DNA from: Streptomyces sp. 378
GTDB taxonomy: Bacteria > Actinomycetota > Actinomycetes > Streptomycetales > Streptomycetaceae
Direction of reading: 5' to 3'
Assembly (NCBI RefSeq): GCF_030124145.1
Contig: NZ_JASKMS010000006.1
Coordinates: 62,001 to 126,000 of the forward strand
Length of the DNA stretch: 64,000 nt
Each line of letters begins with the position of its first letter. Position 1 is the first letter of the stretch. Shown here in pieces: positions 1 to 9,475 of the stretch. A model generated the notes under the pieces. It had not been told where the DNA came from. It searched no databases and worked only from the letters and a program-made list of their open reading frames with translations. Made by a program: the position numbers and the translations under genes.

Positions 1-267
1 CCGGTAGCGGTCGACGCACAGTCGCATCGTCACCGTCGTCAACCAGGCCGCGAGCCGCTCCTCATCCAGGTCGGGCCGCTCGGCGGCACGCAGCATCGCC
101 TCGTGCACCGCGTCCTCGGCGTCCTCCGGGCTCATCGACCTGCGCCGGGCCACCTTGAGCAGGTGCTCGCGGTGGCTCCACATGCGCCGCCACCGCTCGT
201 CGGCCGCGTGCGTCTCCGCAGGTGTCTCTGCCTCTGCGGGCATGTCCGCAGGCATGTCCGTCGCCAT
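1..267 (-). CDS. ECF RNA polymerase sigma factor, N-terminal part
   Basis: Partial gene; its 3' end lies beyond the window edge. The 89 visible codons start at ATG 267 with an AAGGGG ribosome site just upstream. After an acidic, Ala-rich lead of about 20 residues comes a sigma-70 region 2 pattern: RWRRMWSHREHLLKVARR, then SPEDAEDAVHEAMLRA (the usual 'DAEDxVQEA' core-binding segment), then AAWLTTVTMRLCVDRYR (the 'WLxxVxxNxxxDxxR' segment). Such factors direct core RNA polymerase to stress or cell-envelope promoters. Region 4 is not visible, so the subgroup and any anti-sigma partner cannot be told. Confidence 0.85.
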   Translation of the reverse strand, partial: MATDMPADMPAEAETPAETHAADERWRRMWSHREHLLKVARRRSMSPEDAEDAVHEAMLRAAERPDLDEERLAAWLTTVTMRLCVDRYR

Positions 268-321
268 GAGGGCCCCTTCGCGCTCACCCACCGGTCTCGT
301 GCTGTCCGGCGGGTGGCGACA

Positions 322-1428
322 TTACCGCCGAGTATCGGCGGTTGTGGAGGGGGAGGCGGTCATCGAGTCCGCGCTGTTACTGGTGAGTGGGGCGCCGCTG
401 GGCAGCAGGTCGGGGGTGGTGAGCACCAAGTCCGGGTCGGATGCGGGGAGTCGTGGCTCGTCCGGCTTCTCGGGGTCGGTGGCGGGGCGGGGTCTGGCCG
501 GGGCCGGGGAAACAGGGGCCGACGGGGTGCGAGACGGCTGGGCACTCCGCCGGGCGGAGGGTGTCGGTGTCGGCGAGGCCTCCTTCGGCTTCGAGGGGGA
601 CCGCGACGGCTCGGGTCGAGCGGAGGAGGACTCGGCGGAGGGCCCTGCGAAGGACCCGGCGGAGCCGTCCGGCACCACCCGGTGCCCTTCCAGGAAGTAC
701 GCGTACCAGGCCCGGACCGTGCGCAGATAGGCCGTCGAGTGGTTGTAGCCGAGGATCGCCCGATCCAGCTCGGCGGGGACGGACAGGTCCCGGCCACCGG
801 CACACAGATACCGTCCGGCGGCGAGTGCCGCGTCGAAGACGTTGTTCGGATCCGTACGCCCGTCGCCGTTGCCGTCCGCGCCCCAGCGGGCCCAGGTCGA
901 CGGGATGAACTGCATCGGACCCACCGCACGGTCGTACGCCGTGTCTCCGTCGTGGGCGCCGCCGTCGGTGTCCCGGATCAGTGCGAAGGCCACGCCGTCC
1001 AGGCGCGGCCCGAGGATCGGCGCCAAGGTCGTACCGTCCGACGCCACCCTGCCACCGCGCGCCTGCCCCGACTCCACCTGCCCGATCGCCGCCAGCAACT
1101 GCCAGCGCAGCCGGCAGCCGGGCGCCTCGCGCGCGAGGCGGCCCTCGGCCCGCCGATAGGCGGCGAACACGCTGGCAGGCAGCGCGCCGCCCACCTCCTC
1201 CTCCGCTGCCTGGCCGCCCGGGCGCTTCCCGGTCCGCAGCGGCGGAAGCTCGGTCCGGTACGGCGCGTCGCCGGACACGCTCGGTCCCTCCTCGGCCGGT
1301 GCCTGACCGGGCGCCGGTGCGGAAGCCCGCGCCGTGACCGCCCCCGGCGCCTGCGACGCGGTGAGCGCCGTCATCGCCGCCACCGCGACCGCCGCACCTC
1401 TGACACGCCTGCCCCTGTGCCCTGCCAC
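322..1428 (-). CDS. secreted lytic transglycosylase-domain protein
   Basis: A peptidoglycan-cleaving lytic transglycosylase-like protein of 368 residues. I start it at GTG 1428, which has a strong GGAGGGG-type ribosome site and gives an N-terminus with Arg residues followed by a hydrophobic Ala/Val stretch, a typical signal peptide. The catalytic part (about residues 90-240) contains LAAIGQVESG with the presumed catalytic Glu, then AVGPMQFIPSTWARWG and GDGRTDPNNVFDAALAAGRYLC, the family's 'GPMQFxPxTW' and 'DPxNxxDAxxAAxxYLC' segments. The last 130 residues are low-complexity Ser/Pro/Ala/Arg, probably a wall-spanning tail. A start further upstream (1539) stays open but adds a non-signal extension. 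Transcribed in the same direction as the sigma-factor gene. Confidence 0.88.
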   Translation of the reverse strand: MAGHRGRRVRGAAVAVAAMTALTASQAPGAVTARASAPAPGQAPAEEGPSVSGDAPYRTELPPLRTGKRPGGQAAEEEVGGALPASVFAAYRRAEGRLAREAPGCRLRWQLLAAIGQVESGQARGGRVASDGTTLAPILGPRLDGVAFALIRDTDGGAHDGDTAYDRAVGPMQFIPSTWARWGADGNGDGRTDPNNVFDAALAAGRYLCAGGRDLSVPAELDRAILGYNHSTAYLRTVRAWYAYFLEGHRVVPDGSAGSFAGPSAESSSARPEPSRSPSKPKEASPTPTPSARRSAQPSRTPSAPVSPAPARPRPATDPEKPDEPRLPASDPDLVLTTPDLLPSGAPLTSNSADSMTASPSTTADTRR

Positions 1429-2251
1429 GTCCCGCTCCCCTCCCTGTGAGCTTTCTGTCGTCTGCTCTACGGGGGAGGGGGGTGGGTCCGTCGCGGGGGT
1501 TTGCGCGCGTTGCCCGCTACGGCGGCGTCCGCGCTCCACTCAGCGCCTTCTCCGCTCGCTGGTCGACAGGGTGGGCGACCAGGTACGGGGAAGGCCGCCT
1601 TGACGAGCAGCAGCCCGGCGAGCTCGGACAGCACGCCCAACCACGTCGGGCCGGACGGCTCCCTCGTCTCAGGACAGGCCCGGGGTCCGGGCAGATCCCC
1701 GTCGGCATCAGACGGAGCCGCGGAACAAGGAGCGGCAGACGAGTCGAGCTTTACGCCGGGAAATTCACCACGGTGCTATGACGCTATGACCTGGGCAACC
1801 ATGCAAGGAGGGCTCTTGTGTGGCTACCTTGATGGCTACATGAGACGGCATCCCGCCCTGGAGCGGTCCGGACGGGGGCTTCGTCACTATTGGAGTCAGG
1901 CGGTCTGCTCGATGCGCTCGAAGACGTCCGAGTCTGTCTCCGTGCCGCTGCCTCTTGCAGGCGAACCCGACGGTGGTCGCCTAGACCGCGAGCCCATCGA
2001 CGGCTGGACGGTGCGGTACCTGCGCAATGTCGCAAGGCGGGACGCGATCAGATTCCGACTCGCCGCGCGCAGCCTCATGGCCATCACGGTGGACACCCCC
2101 AACCGCCTCCAAGGCCGCGAGTTCGACGTAACCCTCACTTGACACTCCTTCTCGGGCCACCAAGACGCCTCGGCCTTGCAGTGGTGATGGAGAAGTCGGG
2201 GCGAGCGTAGCCCCACCCGTCCGATTGAAGCGGCCTTGGCGGCTTTCCGAT
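1429..2251. other. Left junction of the defence island, mostly non-coding
   Basis: About 820 bases between the transglycosylase start and the brxHI end. Composition is more mixed than in flanking genes. No tRNA, integrase, insertion sequence or obvious direct-repeat attachment site could be seen. One short plus-strand frame (1912-2142) has moderately coding-like codon use and is listed separately. The block upstream of 1428 presumably holds the transglycosylase promoter, but I see no convincing -35/-10 pair. Confidence 0.5.
1912..2142 (+). CDS. doubtful small ORF or gene remnant, unknown
   Basis: A 76-residue frame from ATG 1912 to TGA 2142. Third codon positions are largely G or C, and the product reads like a protein (for example DGWTVRYLRNVARRD, then LMAITVDTPNRLQGREFD), but I recognise no domain. 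There is no clear ribosome site, and the frame stays open further upstream. It may be the tail of a gene broken when the island was inserted. It converges on brxHI. Confidence 0.25.
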   Translation: MRSKTSESVSVPLPLAGEPDGGRLDREPIDGWTVRYLRNVARRDAIRFRLAARSLMAITVDTPNRLQGREFDVTLT

Positions 2252-4450
2252 TCAGCCGTCGTACTGAAAGCGCGCCGACTCGCCGAGTACTGAGCGGGCG
2301 CTCTCGAAGTCGGCCAAGCGAGCCGCCACTGTGGCCACGGCGAGGCGTTCCGGGAGGGCGGCGGAGAATTTCAGGCCGCGTACGGCCCGGCGGTCCACGT
2401 CAGGCAGGACAAGGTTCTCGCCGACGTTGTCACGGGCCGCACGCCAGTCGGCCGGGGTGAGGTTCTCGCGCAGGCGCAGCCAGCTGTCGGTGGGCCGTTG
2501 CAGGGGGTCGGTGACCGACTGGAGGGTGGCCGCCAGGGTGGCGTTGGCGCGGTAGCCGGCCCAGGTCCACCACCGGACATCGGAACCGACGCGCGTGATC
2601 AACGTACCGCCCGGGTGAACGGTGCCAGGTGCGTCGGTTTCGCGCTGTTCGGCCAGGCACGACTCCGCACGCCGAGTGAGAGAGACGGGCGGGTTCGCAC
2701 CTAGCAGTACCTCGCGCATGGCACGCGTCAGGGCGTACGACAGTCCGGCGACGCCGCCATGCATCCACTTGGCGATTCCGCCGCCGTCGGCCGGCTCGAC
2801 GAAGACGCGTTTGCGCAGCCAGTCGATGTACGTGACCTGCCAACTGCGTCCACCGAGGAGCAATCGCCGGGGGCCGGGGCGTTCCTCGGTGAGCACGCTC
2901 GGGTCGGTGCGGCCGATCTCCGTGCGTCCGGACAGGACGGTGAACTGCGGAGGTGCGGTGAATGAGGCGGTGAGTTCGATGAAGTGCCGTTTGCCGAAGC
3001 GGCGTTCCGCCTCGGGGCCGACGAACAGCATCCCACCGTCGCTGTCGAGGTAGCCCTCCTCGGTGAGGAAGCGCAGGATGGGGGCAGCCGACTTGTCGAA
3101 GGGGGCGAGACCGTTCCACTGCCGGTCCCACAACCGGTCGCCGAGCTTGTGTTGTTGCAGGGTGACGGCCAGCAGTTGCTGGGCCACCAGGTGACGCGGC
3201 CCCGGCGGCGGGACGACCGGTTCCACCCAGCCCCGCGACCACAGCAACAAGAGGCCCGCCGCCTGCAGCAGTGTGTCCTTGCGGGTGGCGAGGAACAGAC
3301 AGTTCCGCGCAGTGCCGGAACGCCGGCCGGTGCGGCCGATGCGCTGCAGGAATGAGGCGACGGAGGCCGGTGAGTCGATCTGGATGACGCGGTCCAGGTC
3401 ACCGACGTCAATGCCGAGCTCGAGGGTCGATGTCGAGACGATGACGCAGTCTCGGGCCTCGGCGAACGCCTGCTCGGAACGGGTGCGTTCATCGACGGAG
3501 AGCGAGGCGTGGGACAGGAAGACAGTCACCTCGCGCGCGCGGAGCGCCGCGCCCAACTCCTCGACCTGGCGGCGCGAGTCGCAGAAAACGAGCCGCTTCT
3601 CTCCTCTGTGCAGTGCCGCGATGAGTTTGGCCGCATTGTCGAGGGAGCCGACGTAGTCGAGTTCGACTTCGCCCGCAGGCCTGCTGGACGGCTCGGGACT
3701 CGCTTTGTCGCCGTGTCCGCTGCCGTCGGTGGCCGGCAACTGCACTCCAGGGGCGACCACCTGACCGCTGCGGCTGCCGACGCCCGCGCCCTGCAGCCAG
3801 TGCAGCAACTCGGCCGGGTTACCGACGGTCGCGGAGAGCCCGACGCGTTGGATGGGCCGTCCGGTGACCCGCTCCAACCGTTCGAGCACGGCGAGCAGGT
3901 GCCATCCCCGGTCGTCCCCTGCGAACGCGTGCACTTCGTCGATGACGACGGCCCGGACGCTTCCCAACAGGCGGGCGTGGTCGGTCTTGACGCCGATCAG
4001 CATCGCTTCGAGCGACTCGGGCGTGGTCAGCAGGATGTCCGGCGCCTCAGCCCGAATGCGCTGCCGTTGCGATTCCTTGGTGTCACCGTGCCAGAGCGCA
4101 GCGCGTCGCCCCAGCCACTGGGCGTAGGAGTCGACGCGGCCGACCAGGTTGTTGAGCAGTGCCTTGAGCGGACACAAATACAGCACGGATGTGCCTGTCC
4201 ACTTCTGCTCCGTCATCGCCGACAGCAGGGGGAAGCAGGCCGCCTCGGTCTTGCCCCCCGCCGTCGGAGCCAGCAGGACGGCGTCCTGCCCCTGCATGAG
4301 CGGTGTGATCGCCGCCCGCTGCAGGGGACGCAGATCGGGCCAGCCGAGAGTGTTGACGATGTGATGCAGGACGACGGGGTCGAGCCGGTCCAGTACGTCG
4401 GCGTCCTCGTCACCCGAGTCTTTCCCGGCCTGGCCTGCCGCGTCCGCCAT
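2252..4450 (-). CDS. brxHI: BREX-2 Lhr-like DEAD/DEAH helicase BrxHI
   Basis: Superfamily 2 ATP-dependent helicase of 732 residues, the size expected for the Lhr-like helicase of BREX type 2. Motif I is APTAGGKTEA at about residues 58-67. Motif II is DEVH in VVIDEVHAF. LGLSATVGNP is motif III, and QRIGRTGRRSG near the middle is motif VI. The C-terminal third has no motif I recognise. It is the last gene of the pglY-pglZ-brxD-brxHI run. The start is ATG 4450, overlapping the brxD stop as TGATG; a GTG at 4453 is an equal alternative. Its role in BREX defence is not established biochemically, as far as I know; helicase activity is inferred from the motifs. Confidence 0.9.
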   Translation of the reverse strand: MADAAGQAGKDSGDEDADVLDRLDPVVLHHIVNTLGWPDLRPLQRAAITPLMQGQDAVLLAPTAGGKTEAACFPLLSAMTEQKWTGTSVLYLCPLKALLNNLVGRVDSYAQWLGRRAALWHGDTKESQRQRIRAEAPDILLTTPESLEAMLIGVKTDHARLLGSVRAVVIDEVHAFAGDDRGWHLLAVLERLERVTGRPIQRVGLSATVGNPAELLHWLQGAGVGSRSGQVVAPGVQLPATDGSGHGDKASPEPSSRPAGEVELDYVGSLDNAAKLIAALHRGEKRLVFCDSRRQVEELGAALRAREVTVFLSHASLSVDERTRSEQAFAEARDCVIVSTSTLELGIDVGDLDRVIQIDSPASVASFLQRIGRTGRRSGTARNCLFLATRKDTLLQAAGLLLLWSRGWVEPVVPPPGPRHLVAQQLLAVTLQQHKLGDRLWDRQWNGLAPFDKSAAPILRFLTEEGYLDSDGGMLFVGPEAERRFGKRHFIELTASFTAPPQFTVLSGRTEIGRTDPSVLTEERPGPRRLLLGGRSWQVTYIDWLRKRVFVEPADGGGIAKWMHGGVAGLSYALTRAMREVLLGANPPVSLTRRAESCLAEQRETDAPGTVHPGGTLITRVGSDVRWWTWAGYRANATLAATLQSVTDPLQRPTDSWLRLRENLTPADWRAARDNVGENLVLPDVDRRAVRGLKFSAALPERLAVATVAARLADFESARSVLGESARFQYDG

Positions 4451-5799
4451 CACAGCTCCAGGTCGATGTCATCGGCCGACGCGGAGTTTCCGGAGACCGT
4501 GGCGGCCAGGTTGCGCTCGACATCGGTGAGTTCGCTGCCGGCGACGGTGAGCCGGTAGTGCTGCCGGGGGTCGAAGTCATCGAACTGGTCCACGCGGTCG
4601 AGCACGTCCCCGACGAGCTTCTTCAGGAACAGCCGGGGCGCCACCCCGACCTTCCCGCCCAACGCCCCGCCGACGGCCACCGCAAGGTCGGCGACATACG
4701 CGTCGTCGACGACCTTCCGCACACGATCGGGCATCTCCGCGGCATCGGCGTACAGGTCACGGATGGTGAGGCCGAGTCCGACCAAGGACTCCTGGTTGAA
4801 GCCGGGAAGCCTGATCTGCACGGCGCGAGGGTTGTCAAAGCGCGGGTCGGTGGTGAAGTCGGTGGCCAGCCGCTGAGCGAGCGGGGCCAGACGCTGCACG
4901 CCCTGCTGGCCTTCGTAGAAGGCCGGGGTGCCCGTGATGACGAGATAGAGGCCGGGGAAGCGGCCTGAGTGCACCTCGTCGATGAGCTGCCGCAGCGCGT
5001 TGAGTGCCTTGTCGCGGGCGTCCGACCGGACCCGCTGCAGCGTCTCCACCTCGTCGAGGACGACGAACAGCCCGGTGTGCCCGGAGTCGCGCAGCACGGT
5101 GAGCAGCCCCTGCAGAAACCCGAGCGCACCGAAGTGGTCGAGGTCGCCGCGTACCCCGGCGGTCCGGCGGGCGGAGGCCGCGACGTGCGGCTGGCCGCCG
5201 AGCCACGCCAGGACGGCCGCGGCGGTCGCCTCGTCGCCGCCCGCGAGGGCGGCCCGGTAGCCACGCAGAGCGGTGGCGAAAGACGGGGCGTGCCGGGAGA
5301 CCTCGGCGAGCCGTGCGACGAGCAGCTTCTCCACCTCGCCCGGAAGCTCCTCCTCGGTCGCGCCGGCCGCGAGGGCGTCCTCCTCCAGGGCGTAGAACCA
5401 GGCGTCGACCACGGGCCGCAGCGCGCTGGGCGGGAAACTGGAGGTGGTGAGCCGTTCGGTGAGCCGCCGGTAGACCGTCTCCAGCCGGTGCAGCGGGGTC
5501 TCGTTCTCCGAGACCTGGATCTCGGCCACGGCGAAGTTGCGGCGCTTGGCCCGCTCTCCCAGCCAGCGGGTGAAGAACGTCTTGCCGGACCCGTACTCAC
5601 CCCGTACGGCCTTGAACACGGACCCGCCCGACGCCACGGCGTCCAGCTCCGCGTCCAGGGCCGCCTCGAACCGGCCTAGGCCGGTGGCCAACAGATCGAG
5701 TCCGCTCTCGGGCACGGCACCGCGCCGCAGCGCGTCGATGACGGTACGGCGGCGGGCGGCGCTCACCTGGGCGGGGCGCTGGGATCCAGTGGTGCTCAC
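4450..5799 (-). CDS. brxD: BREX system P-loop ATPase BrxD
   Basis: AAA-type ATP-binding protein of about 449 residues, matching BrxD of BREX-2 in length and position. Walker A is GEYGSGKTFF near residue 70. Walker B is LFVVLDEVETLQ at about 255, followed by a conserved arginine-rich helix and the sensor-like VITGTPAFYEG. I chose GTG 5799 because the protein then begins VSTTGSQRPAQVSAARR, close to the first conserved helix; the frame is open further up, to 5850. The ribosome site is weak. The gene is separated from pglZ by a gene on the opposite strand, so brxD-brxHI need their own promoter in the 5800-5906 gap between divergent genes. Confidence 0.88.
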   Translation of the reverse strand: MSTTGSQRPAQVSAARRRTVIDALRRGAVPESGLDLLATGLGRFEAALDAELDAVASGGSVFKAVRGEYGSGKTFFTRWLGERAKRRNFAVAEIQVSENETPLHRLETVYRRLTERLTTSSFPPSALRPVVDAWFYALEEDALAAGATEEELPGEVEKLLVARLAEVSRHAPSFATALRGYRAALAGGDEATAAAVLAWLGGQPHVAASARRTAGVRGDLDHFGALGFLQGLLTVLRDSGHTGLFVVLDEVETLQRVRSDARDKALNALRQLIDEVHSGRFPGLYLVITGTPAFYEGQQGVQRLAPLAQRLATDFTTDPRFDNPRAVQIRLPGFNQESLVGLGLTIRDLYADAAEMPDRVRKVVDDAYVADLAVAVGGALGGKVGVAPRLFLKKLVGDVLDRVDQFDDFDPRQHYRLTVAGSELTDVERNLAATVSGNSASADDIDLEL

Positions 5800-5906
5800 G
5801 GCTACCAGTGTTCCATTTCCCGGACCACCGCAGTACGGGACCGGGGGCACCTCATCATCGCCAGCGCTCTCGGGCCGGGCCTTCCCGGTCGTACCCGCGT
5901 GAGACC

Positions 5907-6431
5907 ATGCGGCGCATGGTCGACCAAGCGCTGACGCGGGAGATCCTCAAGGACCGCGGGTTCTCAGGGTTCGTCCCTTTCTCGAAACTGAACGAGGTGG
6001 GCGTGCCCCTGGGTGCCGGCGTCTACGTCGTCATGCGCCCCGATCCGTCCGACCCGGTTTTCCTTCCGCGGAGTCCGGCTGGGCATTTCAAGGGCCGTGA
6101 TCCCTCCGTGCCTCATGACTCGTTGGCTGATGCCTGGGTCGGTGAGGCCATGGTGCTGTACGTCGGCAAGGCGACCACGGGCAAGAGCGGTCGGCGTGGA
6201 CTCCGGAAACGGCTCGACGAGTACCGACGTCACGGCGTCGGCGAAGCGGTTGGTCACTGGGGTGGGCGCTACGTCTGGCAGTTGGCGGACTCGGACTCGT
6301 TGCTGGTCGGATGGCTGCCGACGCCGGAGCGAGACCCTGGCGAAGTTGAAGCTCTGCTGATCGCCGAGTTCATCGGGGTCCACGGGAAGCGACCCTTCGC
6401 GAACCGAAACAGGGGCCGCCTCATCAAGTAG
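5907..6431 (+). CDS. GIY-YIG nuclease-like protein inserted in the BREX locus
   Basis: A 174-residue protein on the opposite strand from its BREX neighbours. The GIY-YIG pattern can be traced: GVYVV (residues 38-42) for 'GIY', VLYVGKA (83-89) for 'YIG', an Arg in GLRKRLDEY just after, a Glu in EVEALLIAEF (about 147) and an Asn in RPFANRN (about 166). These are the expected catalytic Tyr, Tyr, Arg, Glu and metal-site residues, so a metal-dependent DNA nickase/endonuclease activity is plausible. No DNA-binding accessory domain is seen. ATG 5907 or 5916 could be the start. It splits pglZ from brxD, as cargo genes in defence islands often do; it could add restriction to the modification-dependent BREX system, which is inference. 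Confidence 0.68.
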   Translation: MRRMVDQALTREILKDRGFSGFVPFSKLNEVGVPLGAGVYVVMRPDPSDPVFLPRSPAGHFKGRDPSVPHDSLADAWVGEAMVLYVGKATTGKSGRRGLRKRLDEYRRHGVGEAVGHWGGRYVWQLADSDSLLVGWLPTPERDPGEVEALLIAEFIGVHGKRPFANRNRGRLIK

Positions 6432-6553
6432 CTTCGGGAGTCGGTGAGGCATGGCCGCCCCACGGCGTGCTCGTCCACGACCGGGAAGCAAGCCCTGGAG
6501 CAACCCTTTCTCGGCCTCACCCGGCAGGCATGCGCACCACTTCCGACGTCGTG

Positions 6554-9475
6554 TCAGCCCGTCCCGAGCGCGAACTGCTCGCGCAGCAGCGCCTCGTGGA
6601 GCCGTAGGGTGCGGCCATCCAGCAAAGTCTCCAGCACCTGTACGCCGTCGTAGTTGAGCAGTTGCCGCAGAACCGCCGCGAAGCCGTCGCCCCGGGTGGT
6701 GGGCATGCCCGCGCGCTGGGCGAGCGCAGTCACGGGCAGGGTGCCGCCCGCGTCGAGCAGGGCGGCGAGGGCCTTGTGGACCTGCTCCTGCTGCGGCTTA
6801 CGGGCCAGGCCGTCGAGCTGCCCCTGGTAGGCCTCCGAGCCGAGCAGTGCCGTCACGAGAGTCTCGGTTCGGGAGATCAGGGTCGGCGTGAGCAGGGCGT
6901 CGTCGCCCTCGGAGGTCAGCTCCACGTCGAAAAGCGCGTCGTGCGTTCTCGCGAGTTCCGCCTGCTTCCTCTGGGACTTCCCTGTCGGCTTCTTCGACTC
7001 GGCGGATGCAGCGCCGACCACCAGCTGAGTGGTTCGCTCACTCGACAGCGCCGTCCTCCCGGCCTCCTCCGGAGCCCACCAGGGTGGCCGCTGGTCTCCC
7101 AACTCCCTCCATCCCTTGGGTGGTTCCGCCCCGAACGGCAGGAAGGCGAGCACCGGGATGGTGAACTCGGCGAGGGAGGCGCCGCCGTGGTAGCCGGCCT
7201 TGAGGGCGGTGTAGCGGGAGTCTGCGTCCCACAGCGCCACGATGGACGCGCCGGACTCGGGCCACACCACGCGCGGTCCGGAGAGGGCGATCTCCCGGTC
7301 GGCGAGCGGGCCGTTGCCAGGCAGACGGTGCCGAGCGGACGCGGGATCGGCGGCGGTGTCGACCTTCCTGCCGTGCCGGTCGACGACGTGGCCGTGGTCG
7401 CTGGTGACGATGACCGCCATGCCCTGGGCCGCCGCCACCCGGAGCAGGTCGCGCAGGCCCGGCACGTCGTCGACCCGCCAGGCTCCGTCGCCGAGTTTCT
7501 GTTCCTTGGCGAGGCGGTCGTCGATGGCGTTGAGGACGACGGCGACATGGGTCCTGCCGTCGGTGAGCGCTTCCGTGAGGGCCGGGCCGAAGGTGTCACC
7601 CGCGGTCTCGGTGCGCAGGTCGTCCTTGTGGAAGACGGCGGCCGGGGCCCCGCTCCACAGCTTCAACGTAGGAAAGATCCGCTTCTCGTCGGCCTGGGTG
7701 CCCTTCATCAGGCTGCCCGCGAAGAGCGACGTCCGGGACACGGCCGTCACGGTGGGCAGGGCGGCGGCCATCGCCCGCCGACGCGGGGTGTCCTCGGCCA
7801 GCGGGTCGAACTCCGCCCAGGAGCGGCGCAGTTCCTCGCCGAGTTCGTTCGCTATGGCGGCGCTCATGCCGTCGAGGACGAGCAGCAGCACCCGCCGCTC
7901 CTCCCCGCGCCGGACGACGGGTCCGACCACCCGGTCGAGGAAGGTCTCGACGGTGAGCATGCCGCCGGGTCGGGTGCCGTCCTGCGTCCAGCCGGCCAGC
8001 GAGCGCGCGAAGGACGCGTCGATCTGCCGCCGCCGGTCTCTGACGCGCGTGCCGAGCGTGTCGTAGGCGGCCTTGAGGACGAGGTCCGGATCGCCTCCGG
8101 CCTCGATGTGCTCCAGGGCGAGGTCGACCCAGCCGGTCTCGGTGATGTGCCGCTGTATGGCGTCGGCGACGGTGGGTGCGTCGGCGGACGGGTCGGTGGC
8201 CAGCCAGAGGGCGAGGCGCTGGCCCATGCGGGCGCGTTCGGTGCGGGCGGACTCCTCCGGATCGGCGGCAAGCCTGTGGTCAGCGAGCCGTCGCACGGCC
8301 TCCGCGACCGCGGCCGTGTCGCCCGCCGCGAGGGCCTGGCCGACGGCGGTGAACCGGGCTTCCAGTCCGCCGCGCAGCACGGGGCTCGCCGCGACGGCCG
8401 CGTCCGCGCCGAACTGGCGGGCCAGCACGGCGGCCCGGTCGAGCACGATGCCGCTGGTGCGGCGCGCCTCCCGGGCCTGGTCGGCGTCGGCGCCGCCGCC
8501 CCGGTGTCCGGCCGTCAGCAGCGTGCTCACATACTCCTCGGCGGACCGCCCGAAGACGCCCACCAGGGAGTCGAGTTGTTCGCCGACGGCCGGGGGCTGA
8601 TCGCCGAAGTAACGTTCGGCACGGCCCCGGGCCCGATACGTCTCGGGTGCGGGCTCGGCGTGCTGCCAGAGGGCCTCACACACGAGGCCGAAAGCGGCGG
8701 CGTCCGCGCCGCGCTCGGCGTCGACGAGAGCGAGCAGAGCCCGTCCGGCGAGACCGGCCTGGTCCTCCTCACCGAGGAAGGCGGTCAGCCCGGCGCGCTC
8801 GGGCCCCCGCAGGCCCAGCAGCCGCTCGGGAGCTCCGGGCCGGGTCGACCACTGCAGCAGGGTCTGCGCGTCGAGCCGGTCCTCGCCGGGGCCTCGCGGG
8901 CCGCCCTCGGTGTCGTAACGGCCGAGGCGCAGGCGGCGCTGGGCGAGTGCGGTGAGGGCGTACTGCCGGGACAGCCAGCCGCCGGGCACGGGCGGCCAGC
9001 CGCCGGGCGGGGTGGCGTCGAGCAGGGCTTCGGCGGCCCAGTTGACGTCCTTGAGGCGCGGGTCGATCTGCCGGGCACCGAACGCCTCCCGCACGACGTC
9101 CCAGCTGTCGACCATGTCGATGCGCTGTTTGTGGACGCGGGCGGTGATCGCCGGGTCGAGTTCGTTCTGCTCGCGGTCGGTGAGGACGACCAGGACGGCG
9201 GGGCCGGGGCGCTGGCCCGCCAGGTGGTCGAGGACGAGCTCGTGGACGGCGAGCGGTGAGGGAGCGACCGCGACGCCTGCCGTCCGGCCCTCGCCCCAGG
9301 CGGGCTCGGCGGGCCCGTCCCACTGGGGCGCGGACCGCAGCAGCACGACCCGGCGCCGCCCCTGCTCCTCTCCGGTCAGGGAAACCGCGAGGTGCGTCTG
9401 CGAGGACAGGTACTGGGTGACGGTCGCGGTGTTCAGCCGGACGGCGCCTGGGACGGCGGCGACGGTGTCCGTCAT
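6554..9475 (-). CDS. pglZ: BREX-2 phosphatase-superfamily protein PglZ
   Basis: A 973-residue protein of the alkaline-phosphatase-like PglZ family, the hallmark gene of BREX. The core, from about residue 530, shows [16 protein letters not shown] (metal-binding Asp) and later [17 protein letters not shown] (metal-binding Asp-His) and [20 protein letters not shown], a typical PglZ C-terminal core segment. The N-terminal half is helical and probably mediates contact with PglY. In Streptomyces coelicolor phage growth limitation, PglZ opposes PglX toxicity (established for the family). The start ATG overlaps the pglY stop as ATGA, so the two are translationally coupled. Confidence 0.95.
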   Translation of the reverse strand: MTDTVAAVPGAVRLNTATVTQYLSSQTHLAVSLTGEEQGRRRVVLLRSAPQWDGPAEPAWGEGRTAGVAVAPSPLAVHELVLDHLAGQRPGPAVLVVLTDREQNELDPAITARVHKQRIDMVDSWDVVREAFGARQIDPRLKDVNWAAEALLDATPPGGWPPVPGGWLSRQYALTALAQRRLRLGRYDTEGGPRGPGEDRLDAQTLLQWSTRPGAPERLLGLRGPERAGLTAFLGEEDQAGLAGRALLALVDAERGADAAAFGLVCEALWQHAEPAPETYRARGRAERYFGDQPPAVGEQLDSLVGVFGRSAEEYVSTLLTAGHRGGGADADQAREARRTSGIVLDRAAVLARQFGADAAVAASPVLRGGLEARFTAVGQALAAGDTAAVAEAVRRLADHRLAADPEESARTERARMGQRLALWLATDPSADAPTVADAIQRHITETGWVDLALEHIEAGGDPDLVLKAAYDTLGTRVRDRRRQIDASFARSLAGWTQDGTRPGGMLTVETFLDRVVGPVVRRGEERRVLLLVLDGMSAAIANELGEELRRSWAEFDPLAEDTPRRRAMAAALPTVTAVSRTSLFAGSLMKGTQADEKRIFPTLKLWSGAPAAVFHKDDLRTETAGDTFGPALTEALTDGRTHVAVVLNAIDDRLAKEQKLGDGAWRVDDVPGLRDLLRVAAAQGMAVIVTSDHGHVVDRHGRKVDTAADPASARHRLPGNGPLADREIALSGPRVVWPESGASIVALWDADSRYTALKAGYHGGASLAEFTIPVLAFLPFGAEPPKGWRELGDQRPPWWAPEEAGRTALSSERTTQLVVGAASAESKKPTGKSQRKQAELARTHDALFDVELTSEGDDALLTPTLISRTETLVTALLGSEAYQGQLDGLARKPQQEQVHKALAALLDAGGTLPVTALAQRAGMPTTRGDGFAAVLRQLLNYDGVQVLETLLDGRTLRLHEALLREQFALGTG

